Source: Seminavis robusta
Taxonomy: Eukaryota > Bacillariophyta > Bacillariophyceae > Naviculales > Naviculaceae
Reading direction: 5' to 3'
Assembly (NCBI GenBank): GCA_903772945.1
Contig: CAICTM010000089.1
Location: forward strand, 1-64,000
Length of the DNA stretch: 64,000 bases
Below, in pieces: positions 1 to 10,364 of this stretch. Each line of letters begins with the position of its first letter. Positions within the stretch are counted from its first letter, which is position 1. Under the pieces are notes generated by a model, which worked only from the letters and a program-made list of their open reading frames with translations, was not told where the DNA came from and ran no database searches. A program made the translations under genes and the position numbers.

Positions 1-269
1 TGTGACCTTTGATTGATGCGATCAGTAAAGCTAGTTGTAGCGTGTTGGATCAATACATCGTGGTAGTTGATACGGAAGTCAACGTGGTATCTGCGGGAAA
101 CGGTTCGTTGGCAGGATGCTTTCTCCTGTCGAATACTCCAATTTACCGTGTCCTTTTGGTTTCATTGAGAACGTTTCTTGCCAGCGTCTCTGTTCCATCG
201 TGTTGACTCATAAAACATGACTCAATCTACTCACGGATACTCTGAGTCGTGGAGGAACTGTAACGCTTT

Positions 270-1330
270 CACTCCCCTAGTGGCGACTGTCGACTCTGAT
301 GTTTCTTACCGCAATCCTTGGTTCTCCTGACCAAAACAGCAGTGCATTCAGATAGGCCATACCGATGTATAGTCCCAGTGTTTGCTGAGGATATCTGCAG
401 GGTTAGTAGATCCAGGGATATGATGAAATCTCAAGATACTTGCAGCAACGGCTTCCCTAGTACGGTGGTAGGAAAGCGCATTGTGTCTTTTGAGAATCTT
501 TGAGTGTGGCATCGAGGCGGTGTTGACTACCGTCTCGTTGTCTCCGAACATCATGGTCGGTGTGTCGACCAGTACTCCTAGGTACCTGAACGTGCTCCGT
601 AGGTCAATGATCTGTTCAGTGGCGGTACGGGCTGCAACATACTCAGATCCGAACGTTGCGGTCTCGACTTTTGACTGTAGCTTGCTGAACCAGTCGATGG
701 GAGTCTTGTTGCTGGTGTAGGACTCCGGTAACTGACCGGCCACTGATGAGATCGTGATAGAGGTTCGCATCCACATATGTGGTGAGAATGACCCGTTTGC
801 CTCGAGGTACCGGTGCGTTGTGCGGCTGAACTTCTTTGGCACCATGGTAGCATGAGTATTCCCATTCGTACTCTTTCTTGGGAATCGCTGAGTAATCCGG
901 TTCCTCCTTTCGATACGTATGATGCCGTGTCGCATCTTGGAAAGGTACCCGCAGATTCTCTTGACTCGCTCTAAGTGACCCATTCTTGGTGCTGCCCGAA
1001 ATCTGGACATCGTCATGGTGGCCGTGGCGATATCGAACCTTCCAATTTGGATTGCCCACTGTAGACTACCGATGAGTGACTGATATATCTTTTGTGTGTC
1101 CATATCGAGTAGCTCTGTTGTGTCAGTCTCTGGGTGGTCTCCTTTGATGAGTGGAGATGAGACTTGTTTGGGCATGTGTGCCGAAGATTCGTTGGTAGTT
1201 GCTGAGTACCTTCTCAAATATTTGCGAGGTGCGTAACTCAGTATACTCCGTTCTCATCACGGAAGAAATCACATCCTAGGTGGAAGCTGATACCTTGCAC
1301 TCGTCTTGAATAGTTGCAGTTGATCTCGTC
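270..1330 (-). mobile_element. Ty1/copia LTR retrotransposon tail (CoDi-like), broken
   Basis: The minus strand reads as the end of a Ty1/copia polyprotein: the last part of the reverse transcriptase (the YQSLIGSLQWAIQIGRFDI stretch is typical of diatom CoDi elements) followed by RNase H ending in an ADILSKHW motif. Only this 3' portion lies in the window. It is a degraded fossil with at least one break and probably several. I could not recognise an LTR on either side, and bases 1-269 may belong to its downstream part. The protein similarity is still easy to read, so the copy is not extremely old. Confidence 0.85.
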
Positions 1331-2454
1331 GGGTGGTAGCTACCTCTACAAGATCCCTCTATTCAAGTAGTATTTCCCCACGTTAGCATAACTTTCATTC
1401 TCTCAAACTCAAAACACTATCTTTACACTAGCTTTTAGCGTAGTGCAGTTAGATGTGTGGGCATCCGAAATCATAATAATATAGGTGTCTGCAGGAGACT
1501 TTGTGTGTGGTGCGGCTGCTTTGCAGAATGCATATAATTGATGGCAGAATCCTTGGATTCGTGCCTTGTTCTGAGCTTGACAAGGCATTGTCCCCATGTA
1601 TGGTTGCTGTTTCGCGATGATGGTTGTGCGCATCATATGGTTACGTTTGCTAGAACGTTCATGTTTGGTGTGTATTGGGACTGCTGTGAGTCGTTGTCAT
1701 TGTGGACCTTGACTGGCAAGGTCTTGGTTGGATCTTTGTGTTTGTTCGTCCACTACATCTACTAAGAAGATGCTATTGGGAATGATGGCATCTAGTAGAG
1801 TACCAATAGTTTGTTGATCTTATTTTGATCATTAGGGTGTGAATGGCGCATCCTTTGGCAGGAAATAGCCATGTTGTTCGAGCATTCCTTGAATGCTTAT
1901 ACTATGCTCGGTATACGAGATGTTTTGTATCACCATTGTTGTTGGTGTGTTTGTGTTTTAGATCAACAGTGTTGATGGTATGTATTTATTTATTTTTGGT
2001 TTTGTCCTTTTGGACTTAAAGCCTTGGAGTCCAAGGTTGTTCATGATTTTGCGTTTGGCATTGGTTTTGGCATCACTCATGATGCAATTGATTTTTACTT
2101 ACTTTGTTGTCGGCAACACTCATGGTGAGCGAAATTGTTTGTTACTTACTTTGATGCCAGCTTGTTATAACAGTGCCCTATCTAGGCGGTACCAAATGTA
2201 ATATGTGCTGGAGATCAAATAGATCGGTTCTAGATAGTTAGAATTGTGAGGAAATGTAGATTATGAGAGCTCCAAGAGGAGCTACCTTGCTGCTAGTAAA
2301 AAGCAAGCAAATAAGCTGGCAGCGAGAGTTGATGCTGTCACAGAGGATCTTGCTGGTTATAAACCTGCAGGTCTGTAAACACGCATGTTTCAGTCATGCA
2401 TGTTTCAATCGTGTAAGATACTGCACCTTGATCCACCTCAGAACCAAACCATCT

Positions 2455-2605
2455 CATCCCTTCAAGGACCCCATTAGAACAAGGCCTTAGCGTGCCCATC
2501 CCTTCAAGGAAATCCATTGGAACAGGGCCTTAGCGTGCCCTTCCCAGAACACAACAACCCCTCCACATCACGGAAACTCTTTAGCATTGGGGCCTTAGCG
2601 TGCCC
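2455..2605. repeat. 43-bp tandem repeat, two units plus a partial third
   Basis: Two adjacent imperfect units (2455-2496 and 2497-2540) both begin with catcccttcaagga and end with gccttagcgtgcc. A third, truncated occurrence of ggccttagcgtgccct lies at 2591-2605. This is seen directly. No function is apparent. Confidence 0.85.
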
Positions 2606-3181
2606 TCAACCCTTCTACTCGAACAGGCGGCCAGCAGTGCCCCCTGTCATTCTGAGTGAAGTAAAAGCAAGCCCTCGGCGCAGTCGCAAATAATAACTAC
2701 TAATCTTTGTGTCAATCAATCAATACCGACTATTGGAATTACTAGCTAGCTATCCCATGACAAAGAAGCTCTCACACAGTAGATGCGGCAGTGCAACAGC
2801 AACCACACGCAGTCTTAGCGCTTTCAAAACTTGACCATAGGCTGTGGTTGGTTCGGTGTGTGTCTTGCTTGGACGAGCCTCTCTTTCGCGCCATACCGCT
2901 TGCTCCTCGCAGGCAGCCCCGAATGTTTAGGACCAATGCCGTCCGTGTTTTCGTTCTTGTTTTCTTGTATCGCACCAAGCTACACTGTGATGTTACCAAG
3001 ATTAATCTGGGGCCAGTTCCAAGCGGCCGCATTGTTCCAGTGAACCAGCCAGTGTTGCAATAAACAACTCGTGGTCCGTAGCAAGTTCTTCTGGCTGAAG
3101 TTAGCTAGACAAGCCAGACCACGGGACTGCCCGCCCGAAGGAAGAACTTGCGATCTTGGCCGCTGGTGGCATCATCTACCC

Positions 3182-3305
3182 ACCAGAAATCAGGTCTGGC
3201 ACTCAGTCGAGCAAGGCAGGAGGAGCGATTAGGTGGGCAATTATTTGTCGTCGATCTTGTGTATGTCTTCCAGAAATCAGGTCTGGTGCTCATCCCAGTC
3301 GAGTC
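3182..3305. repeat. Direct repeat of about 30 bp
   Basis: The string ccagaaatcaggtctgg followed by a similar ctcag/ctcat...cagtcgag tail occurs at about 3182-3210 and again at about 3269-3305. A run of gtcgagtcgag follows near 3440. Simple duplicated sequence, no coding sense. Confidence 0.75.
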
Positions 3306-4501
3306 CAGCTAGCCAGCGATCCCACATGACCGTAGAGCCAGCCAGAAAGGCAGGGCAAACGAGATCTTGGCCTGGACGAAACGCACAAAGTCGGAATCAT
3401 GATGTCTGGAACAGGAGGGCACAATCATCCCATCCCAGTCGAGTCGAGTCGAGCGGGTCAGTCGAGTCGCCCCTCTGTTGTCCCACGACGTTGAGGGCAA
3501 ATCTTTTGTGTTGGTGGTACCGTACCACATACGACCAGATCTTTCTGTTGGTGGTACATTGTACATGTAGTCTACTTGTCGCGTCATTGTCGTGCCATTG
3601 TTCCAGTGTTGGGGCGACCTAGGCTTCACGTTTCAGGTAGTGCGTGGCCGCGGGAGTCATTCCGCGCCAGTTGCCGAAACATGCATGTGATGTAAGAGAG
3701 CAAGTGGGACAGAGTGGGAGCCACAGGCTTTTAAGTTTTGTAAAGCCGTAAGGATCCCGGCAGTGACCTACACCCTCGAAATGGAATTAGCAGGTGTTGG
3801 TCAGAGCATTTTCAATAAGAAAAGCCCCAAGAATGGATGCCTGCAACTACTTCCTCAATAACAGCTAAGATGCCCATCTCAACCGATGGTGTACAAGAGT
3901 TAGTAGTGGCGCTTTTAAGGGAAGCCCCGTCTGATGCCTGTAACCTGGTCTGCTGTATAAGTCTGATGCGGCGTTATAACATGTCTCGGATGATACCGTT
4001 GTATTCATTTGAATATTAATCTATTGTAAACTATACACCATGGTCACAGCGAAAGTGTTGAAGTTTTTCAATGACACTTTGGGGAAGAAGGCATCCAAGA
4101 ATGCCTCTTTCAGTCCTTGTATGTTACGGTAGAGTTCCGGCGTTCATCGACCAGGGTAAGTAGATGGCATCGCTTCTGGACGTGTTGTTGTTGTTATCGT
4201 GTTGTTGTTCTTGTTGACTCAAGTCCATTCCGATACCGTGTCAGCACTGGAAAACAAACACACATTTATTTCTTCGCCGTGTTCATCTCCTTGCATCTCA
4301 CAATTGCAAAAAGCCTCGGTGGTCAAACACTGAAACAGAAACCTAGCTAGCAATTGCTACTACAAGCTGGTGCTTTACCAAAGAGAAGGATCTTCGACTG
4401 TATCCAATTTTCCAATTGCTGTTTTGCTTGCGAGAGGACAATCCCCACAGTTTCACCCATTCCCCACCTCGAACCACCCAAGAAGAAAATAGAAAGAGAC
4501 C

Positions 4502-6448
4502 ATGTTGGCAGTGCAACGATCCCGTCGATCCTCTGGTGGCCGCCGATCCCCGGATGTCCCTCCTTCGGTGCCCGGTACCACCCACCAAACCTTCAAGAAG
4601 AAACCTCAGTATGTGAGCGACAATGAAGAGGAAGAAGAGCTTCTTCTTTCCGATGTGGTGGTTGTCAAGAACAACTATAACCATGCCAGTACCAGCAGCA
4701 CTTTGGAAATGGAAGATTCCATGCAGAGCATGATGAGTCTGACGGATGGTGAAGAAACCGACTTTGACGCTTCTGGGTTGGACGACGATTCCTTGGTGGA
4801 ACTTCCTGCCTTGGTCGAAGATGAAGTGGTGGAAGAACCGGAGCTTCCGGATTTTGTCGATGAGGAAGAGGAAGAAGAAACCGATCTGGAAGAAGTGGCT
4901 CCTCCTGTTCCCTTTGTGCTGCAAGTGGATCGAGCCATTGGACACGCCGATACCATTATTTCTGGTGAAGACAATGCCGCGACAATGGCCGCGACAAGTC
5001 CCAAAGAACGACGCCGATCCAGCAAACGCTCCTCTCTGCGCCAAGATGACAACAACAGCAGCAGTGGTGGAGATGATGATCTCATGGGAGAAACCAGTCA
5101 GCGATCCGCTTCCAGTCGTCGTCGCCGTCGTTCCGCCCGCTCTTCCTTGTCTCGCAGCCGCACGTCCGATGCTGTTGTTGCTGCTGGTGACAACGACGGC
5201 GATCTCCTGATGGGAGACTCCAGTCAACGTTCGACTGCTAGTCGTCGCCGTCGTTCCAGTGGAACCTTGTCTCGCACCAGCAGCCGCACGTGTGATAGCC
5301 GCGTCGCCGGCAGCAGCAATACCGGATTGGCTGCCATGAAGAATGCTCTCATGGGAAGTGGCAGTGCTAACGGTGGACCCACTATGCGTCGTCCCAGTCG
5401 CAAAAAGAGTGGCGAATATACGGCAACACCCACCAAACGTCGTCCCAGCCGCAAAAAGAGCAACGATGCCAAAGGCGCCCTCCGTCGCAATCGCAGTTCC
5501 ATCAGTCGTCAAGCCAGCAACAGCAGTGCTCTCTCGCGCATGTCTCGCATGCTCCGTCGTCCTCCGTCGCGACAAAATACATCCGATGGTACTTCCAACG
5601 CTGTGTTGCGTCGCACACAGACCACCGAAGCAACCGCCACTCAACAGCCATCATCGAATGGCTCGTTGCGACGCAGTCGCACATCCGACGAACGTGCGCT
5701 TCCCAAACGCAACTTTAGTGCGCGTCTTCCCTCTCGTTCCAAATCCAGCAAGTCCGGACACAAACGTCCTTCCCGTACTTCGTCCCTCAAGCCCCCTCCT
5801 CCCACGTCCCTCAATATCTTTGGCTCCGACATTGTCAGTACCGATTTCATTTTGAGTCAGTTGGATGAATTGGAACAAAACACCGACATTGTACAGGTCG
5901 AAATGGAAGATTGTCTCGTCACACAACGAGCATTGGCCATTCCGTTGCGGCTCAAGGAAGTCCTACAAGGAGAAATTCGTCCTTGGGAAACCATTCAGTT
6001 TGTCGATGAACTCCTCGATGGTGTCTCGCAGTACAAGGATTTCAAACGCAGTCGCAAACACTTTCACAAGGCGTTGGGTGGAGTCTGTGCTCAAAAAGTC
6101 ATTCCCGTGTCCTACAAAGTCAAGGTCCATGTGCGAGAGGAAGACAATGCGGACGATGCCGACATGGTGGATTTGTTGCAGCAATTCCAAAAGGATGTCA
6201 CCGTGACTACCTTGCACGTCAACACCACCAAGGCATCCTTGGCGTTGATTCAATCCTTGACGGCATTGTTGCAGTGCGACGAGCGTGTCTGGGATGGTGA
6301 GAATATGCAGTGGCAAGTGTCGTGCAACGAGCCACAACCGGCCGAAGTGGTGGCGGCTGGTGGATTGGAACAGTGGCAAGCGGCCATGAAGACCGCCATG
6401 AAGAAATTGCAAAAGGTGGCCGTGGCCAAGGAGATTGTCATGTCGTAA
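4502..6448 (+). CDS. Unknown SR/RRPSRKKS-rich protein with a conserved C-terminal domain
   Basis: A 648-residue single-exon protein starting at an ATG. Residues 1-420 are low-complexity and probably disordered: an acidic block near 85-140, then Ser/Arg-rich modules that repeat (two SQRS...SRRRR units and two RRPSRKKS units). The last 210 residues look folded, beginning NIFGSD(I/M)VS and containing VEMEDCL, IPLRLKE, RPWE and FVDELLDG. That domain is shared with the gene at 28336-29805, so this is one of two paralogues in the window. I do not recognise the family. The basic Ser-rich half suggests a nuclear or phosphorylated protein, which is inference. A long reverse frame (4343-5644) is a composition shadow. 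Confidence 0.88.
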   Translation: MLAVQRSRRSSGGRRSPDVPPSVPGTTHQTFKKKPQYVSDNEEEEELLLSDVVVVKNNYNHASTSSTLEMEDSMQSMMSLTDGEETDFDASGLDDDSLVELPALVEDEVVEEPELPDFVDEEEEEETDLEEVAPPVPFVLQVDRAIGHADTIISGEDNAATMAATSPKERRRSSKRSSLRQDDNNSSSGGDDDLMGETSQRSASSRRRRRSARSSLSRSRTSDAVVAAGDNDGDLLMGDSSQRSTASRRRRSSGTLSRTSSRTCDSRVAGSSNTGLAAMKNALMGSGSANGGPTMRRPSRKKSGEYTATPTKRRPSRKKSNDAKGALRRNRSSISRQASNSSALSRMSRMLRRPPSRQNTSDGTSNAVLRRTQTTEATATQQPSSNGSLRRSRTSDERALPKRNFSARLPSRSKSSKSGHKRPSRTSSLKPPPPTSLNIFGSDIVSTDFILSQLDELEQNTDIVQVEMEDCLVTQRALAIPLRLKEVLQGEIRPWETIQFVDELLDGVSQYKDFKRSRKHFHKALGGVCAQKVIPVSYKVKVHVREEDNADDADMVDLLQQFQKDVTVTTLHVNTTKASLALIQSLTALLQCDERVWDGENMQWQVSCNEPQPAEVVAAGGLEQWQAAMKTAMKKLQKVAVAKEIVMS

Positions 6449-6639
6449 GAATGGAAAAAAAGAAAAACCGCACGGCCAGCACACACACAGATCATGGTAC
6501 CGGCACGAACAGAGCCCAGTGCAACATCACCTTTGCAAGCACACGAAGCGGACAGCAAACGAACGCGCGCAGCAGTGCTTCGGCAAGCGAAACACCAGCG
6601 CCAGCATACAATTACAGTAAAAACAAATAAAAAGCGTCT

Positions 6640-7330
6640 ATATTTTTACATGTGGCACTTTTACGGTATCTAGGTTGCTATGATGCCTTATGAGCCCGGT
6701 TGCCAGCACAGAGCCCGCATTGATGTAGGTTAAGGAATGATCCTTTCCCGCCGACGCCGACTCGACTCGACTCTTCGCGGTGGAGGCATTCATTGTTGTT
6801 ACATCCGATGTTGCTGTATGTTCTTGTGGCAATGTAAGGACCCACACCAACTCTACAATTTCAAGGATTTGTTGGTGCTTCGCCAACGCCCCATCAAAGT
6901 TACCCACGCTCTCGGGCACGGCAGCAAATTGGTGGAGTCGGTGGCTGTTGACGCATGATTCTTGCCAAGCCACGATTCTTTGATTTCAAGACACTGATGC
7001 AACATTGCTTACGCACCTTCATGGTCACCGTCGTCAACCAGAGCATACCTATATTGTTGTAGCATCGAGAAGCTACCAGCCAGAGGATAATCCTTGCCAA
7101 GCAACGCCGCCTCCTCAATTGTCCAGAGCTTGCTTGCTCGCAGTTTGCCAGCCAATGTGTCAATCCTTGCCTCCCTTGGCTTTCAACACTTCCCCAATAC
7201 CGGTATTGTCGTGAGCGGTTGCAGTAGCTGTTGCAGTCTAAGGGTGATTCTTTCCCAAGGCAGTTTCACAGGATTCGCAAATTTGCAACGTCGTATCACG
7301 TTCCCCATTCCGGCTGAATATTTCCAGTAC
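6640..7330 (-). pseudogene. Decayed kinesin-light-chain-type TPR gene
   Basis: Read across all three minus frames, the segment contains successive degenerate TPR units of the kinesin-light-chain sort: ETALGKNHP then TATATATAHDNTGIGEVLKAKG, next CLEIKESWLGKNHASTATD, then GNFDGALAKHQQILEI, and last GKDHSLTYINAGSVL. The units are in the right order and have the usual spacing of about 42 residues. They are separated by stops (for example after GKNHP and after KAKGGKD) and by frame changes, so no protein can be made. KLC-type TPR proteins are abundant in diatoms. No start or full-length frame remains; this is probably a partial copy that decayed after duplication. Confidence 0.75.
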
Positions 7331-7705
7331 ATTGCACGCAAAGGGGGGCATAGTCTTGATCATTGGTATTTGCTACTAATTGAGTACGGACAGTCTTCAT
7401 CCACTACTAATTGCCTCATTGACTTTGTTGTAATATATACGTAAGGAATGATTGATTCGAAGGTGTCCTAAAATAGAAACCGTCTCACAGTCGACGGCAC
7501 TCCGGTAGCTAGCTACTTCAGTAGCGCTTCCAGAGACAAGATTTGTTTTTTATGCGATACTATCATTGGACTGGGATCCAGCTAGACGTCCGTCCAAGTG
7601 CCCTAAGCTCGGCAAAGTATAGTCCACCCCAACCGGAAGATTGCATTGTTGCCATGCCATTCTGTCCTCGACCAGAGCAAATTGTTGGCTGTTTATTATT
7701 GGCAA

Positions 7706-8344
7706 TTACTTTTTGTGTCTTGTTCTCTCCTTGAAGGATGTTTTCTTTCGACCCGTGACGACACCAATTTTGGATTCCCCATCACCCGTGGAGAAAATAC
7801 TCGTCCCTCCCACTTTTTTCTTTTTTTGAAAACTCTGCCATGACTTTTGTTTCTTGTTGGACTCTTGCTCTTTGACTTGAGATCGATGTGTCCGCTTGAG
7901 TGCCTTGATGGCGCGTTTCTTCTTGTTGGCTTCAGTTTCCGTGTCGGTTTCGGCGGGCAGCAGTCGCTGTGGAATCTCGAATTCTTTTACTGTTTTCGAC
8001 TTTTTCTTGGGACGTTCGGCAGCAGCCGTCTCGGTAGTGCCAACCGCAAAGCCTTCGGTGTCTCCAGCGATTTCTGCGACTGGTAAAGCAGCCGCAGCGA
8101 CAGCAGCATACCCGTCATTCTGAGCCCCATCTGCAGTGTCTTGTTGTTGTTCTTCTTGTTCGGCACTGGCAGCCTCAGTGGCAACGGGGGAATTCTTCAG
8201 CTCGCCACGAGTCAGCTCCACCAATTCCACCAAGTCCTTCTTCACTGAGAGCAACGACTCATCTTCAGGAGTGGCTTCCAGCAGCGCCTCAATGTCAGCT
8301 AGCTGCTTTTCATACTCTTCCAGTTGACCAGCCGCAGCGTCCAT
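7706..8344 (-). CDS. SPF30/SMNDC1-like splicing factor lacking the Tudor domain
   Basis: A 212-residue protein. The ATG at 8344 is chosen because it begins the family-like start MDAAAGQLEEYEKQLADIEALL; the frame continues upstream only with non-ATG, low-quality sequence. Residues about 5-50 match the N-terminal helix pair of SPF30 (LEEYEKQL...EDESLLSVKKDLVELVELT). Residues about 125-205 match its C-terminal tail (FEIPQRLLP.DTE.E.NKKKRAIKALK, KQKSWQSF, then SIFSTGDGESKIGVV). In SPF30 a Tudor domain binding dimethyl-arginine of Sm proteins lies between these parts. Here that place holds only about 60 Ala/Gln/Glu-rich residues. It is probably nuclear and spliceosome-associated, but it cannot read methyl-arginine. 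It could be a divergent paralogue of a normal copy elsewhere. Confidence 0.75.
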   Translation of the reverse strand: MDAAAGQLEEYEKQLADIEALLEATPEDESLLSVKKDLVELVELTRGELKNSPVATEAASAEQEEQQQDTADGAQNDGYAAVAAAALPVAEIAGDTEGFAVGTTETAAAERPKKKSKTVKEFEIPQRLLPAETDTETEANKKKRAIKALKRTHRSQVKEQESNKKQKSWQSFQKKKKVGGTSIFSTGDGESKIGVVTGRKKTSFKERTRHKK

Positions 8345-8619
8345 GGTCGAGTCGGAGACGTTGAGTTGTGTCCAAGGCTTTGGGAGGAGGAGAAAGCCAA
8401 AGGAGAGGTTCTCGCGAGTCCCGATACAATTAGGCGGGAGTCGAGTCGTTTTCGGACGCCACTCCCACCACCCTCCAGCGCCTTTGGTCGTCAAGTTGCA
8501 CACTGAAGGAAAAAGGATGTCGAGGTTGCTGTCCCCATTTCCTTATTACAGCGGTAGCTCACATCCCCCCATCCGCCTTCTCCCACCCGGCGCTTCCCTC
8601 AATCACCGAGAGGACAGCC

Positions 8620-8975
8620 AGGACGTATGGTGGCGCGGGTGGCTAGCTACTACCGGTAGTAGCATACATAGATTGATGCTACTGGCTCTTACACTGCTGT
8701 TACAGGGGCACGAGTTATGCTTGCTACCATATTGCAAACGAAGCAACATCCCAACACTACTTTAGACAGTGCAGAGCTTTTCCACGTGCGTGCAAGAAAC
8801 TGCATCCGACAACCCCGGTAGGCCCTCACCATGGCCCTCACTACAGCCACCTGAGATTGCGAACTTGATGCCCACTAAATGCCTCTTCAACTGGGGGGTT
8901 GGATTAATCCCCAGCTGCTTGTAGTAATGCATAAAGTCTTCGTTCGTAGATGCCGTAGCATCGATTCCCAGCCCC
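8620..8975. repeat. Segmental duplication, copy 1 (3' end of the 8762-9604 gene)
   Basis: About 355 bp covering the last ~70 codons of the membrane-protein gene and its downstream flank recur at 14370-14742 in the same orientation, with many point differences and small indels. An 18-bp perfect palindrome, gctactaccggtagtagc, at 8646-8663 is absent from the second copy, where unrelated bases occupy the site. Confidence 0.85.
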
Positions 8976-9604
8976 TTGTAGTGGCCATCCTGCTCTTTCA
9001 CGAATTCTATCCATCGCGCTTTCATTTTGTGAATTTTTCCAACCGAATCATCGAGCTTTGAATCCGGAACAAACACAGCGACCCAATATATCAAACAAGT
9101 AACCACGAGCCCCATAACAGCCAGGAGTACATATAGTACCGAAAAAATAGCCACGGCATCAAGCAGGGGGCGTAACAGGAGGGGTATAACAACGTAGATC
9201 CACGCGGACAACATCACAGAACTCAATATCACAAAAGCCAACAATCTCTTCGGCGATTTCCTGGCCGCGGTTTGCGCCTGCTGAATAAGACCGACGACGC
9301 GCACAAGGAGAGCTCCATCATAAGTTTGTTGCCACATGCCTTCTGTAACACCTTTTGCGGCCAGCGGTGCAGGAACGGGGGTTGTCGGGGCAACGCCCTC
9401 TCCAGTGGAAAGACCAAGATCCATTATCAAATGCACCAAGGCTGGTGCCTCGGTGTCTTGAGTGTTTGTCGTTGTAATCGTTATTGCTCCCGAGTATGTT
9501 ACGTGGCTTGTGGATATCCTTTCCTGCGTCCCGGCTGTACCCGTTGCTGGCTCCAGGGGCTCGTCCTTTTTGATGGCTCCTTCGATGATGGCTTTGATGG
9601 TCAT
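8762..9604 (-). CDS. Unknown protein with two predicted membrane helices
   Basis: A 280-residue single-exon protein from the ATG at 9604. Residues 1-110 are hydrophilic. Two long hydrophobic helices follow at about 121-144 (LLAFVILSSVMLSAWIYVV) and 150-178 (AIFSVLYVLLAVMGLVV). The C-terminal 100 residues are soluble and contain DATASTNEDFMHYYKQLGI. I do not recognise a family. The 3' end is duplicated at 14370-14742, where it is a fragment. A membrane hairpin with both ends on the same side is the simplest topology, by inference. Confidence 0.7.
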   Translation of the reverse strand: MTIKAIIEGAIKKDEPLEPATGTAGTQERISTSHVTYSGAITITTTNTQDTEAPALVHLIMDLGLSTGEGVAPTTPVPAPLAAKGVTEGMWQQTYDGALLVRVVGLIQQAQTAARKSPKRLLAFVILSSVMLSAWIYVVIPLLLRPLLDAVAIFSVLYVLLAVMGLVVTCLIYWVAVFVPDSKLDDSVGKIHKMKARWIEFVKEQDGHYKGLGIDATASTNEDFMHYYKQLGINPTPQLKRHLVGIKFAISGGCSEGHGEGLPGLSDAVSCTHVEKLCTV

Positions 9605-10022
9605 GGTTCAGAGCAAGGTCCCTTTTAGCTAATGCGAAGCGAAATGGTTTTGGGTGATTGTGTGGCCCTCCTTTGAATGGTATGGCTTTGGTTGTGGTGT
9701 TGTGGTTGCGGACGAAACGTGCTCAGACACGGCTGGGCTCGACTCGACTCCCACACCTTTGCAAGTGGAACGCCAGCAGCTGCAAAACAATCTTTTATGA
9801 TAGAATGCAGCCAGGACGATCCTGCCGGTGTGACGTTGGGACGTACATGAAAAGCAATATTTTGCCAATAAAGTTCACTCCTACTAGTTTTGTTTGTTAT
9901 CTAAGACTACAGTCTCCTCATCACTTGCAACCTCTTCAACAGCATTGACAGACCCATCCATTTGCCACTTGAACAACCAGAAACACAGAGGTGTATGGCC
10001 ACCACAACAGATTGGCCTCATT
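9605..10022. other. 418-bp spacer
   Basis: Holds the presumed promoter of the membrane-protein gene, with a ctcgactcgactc run near 9748, and the 3' region of the next gene. I see no open frame with coding character. Confidence 0.5.
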
Positions 10023-10364
10023 TCAGAGGGTCTTCTTTGCATACTCATCTCCACCAGCTCCAGCTCCACCACTACCTCCAACCTTGCGTTTCTCTTCTCG
10101 AGCTTTGGTGCCACGAGTTCCAGTGCTGCGACGAGAAGCCTTGCTGTCACCGGCAATAGAGCTGCTTGAAGCATTGCCTTGATTCGTCTTCTTCTTCTTC
10201 AAATTGCCGGCAAGGTTTGACTTGCTACCTTCACTGCTGTCAAACGACTTGGTTTGAGCAAGGCCAGAGACGATCGATGTCAACTCCGCCACCTGCTTGC
10301 GCAGTGCTTCCATCTCCGGCGTTTCACCTTCCTCGCTCTCAGAGTCCCTAAGGTTCGAGTCCAT
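10023..10364 (-). other. Out-of-frame coiled-coil tail of the 10280-11814 gene
   Basis: An open frame overlapping and continuing beyond the end of the upstream gene encodes DSNLRDSESEEGETPE, then a heptad-like helix EMEALRKQVAELTSIVSGLA, then a Lys/Arg/Ser/Gly-rich end. Its composition is protein-like, while the annotated frame of the upstream gene ends in an Arg-rich string without such character. The simplest reading is a real C-terminus displaced by one frame step near 10340-10370, next to a GAC/GAT triplet run. Either an assembly indel or a true frameshift mutation could explain it. The only GT...AG pair of the right phase there spans 20 nt, too short for an intron. Confidence 0.5.

Larger units (their letters stand above)
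1331..4501. other. 3.2 kb intergenic region with short repeats
   Basis: No open frame here has coding character. AT-rich, low-complexity sequence at 1.4-2.3 kb is followed by tandem repeats (2455-2605) and a duplicated motif (3182-3305), both listed separately. An 11-bp inverted repeat, gcaagttcttc at 3081-3091 and its complement at 3141-3151, could form a stem. The last part should hold the promoter of the gene at 4502. Confidence 0.5.

Noticed and set aside
4343-5644. 433-codon minus-strand frame opposite the SR-rich gene
   Set aside because: Low-complexity Gly/Thr/Ala/Ile protein, an antisense shadow of Ser/Arg/Asp-rich coding sequence. The plus-strand frame is longer and has a paralogue.
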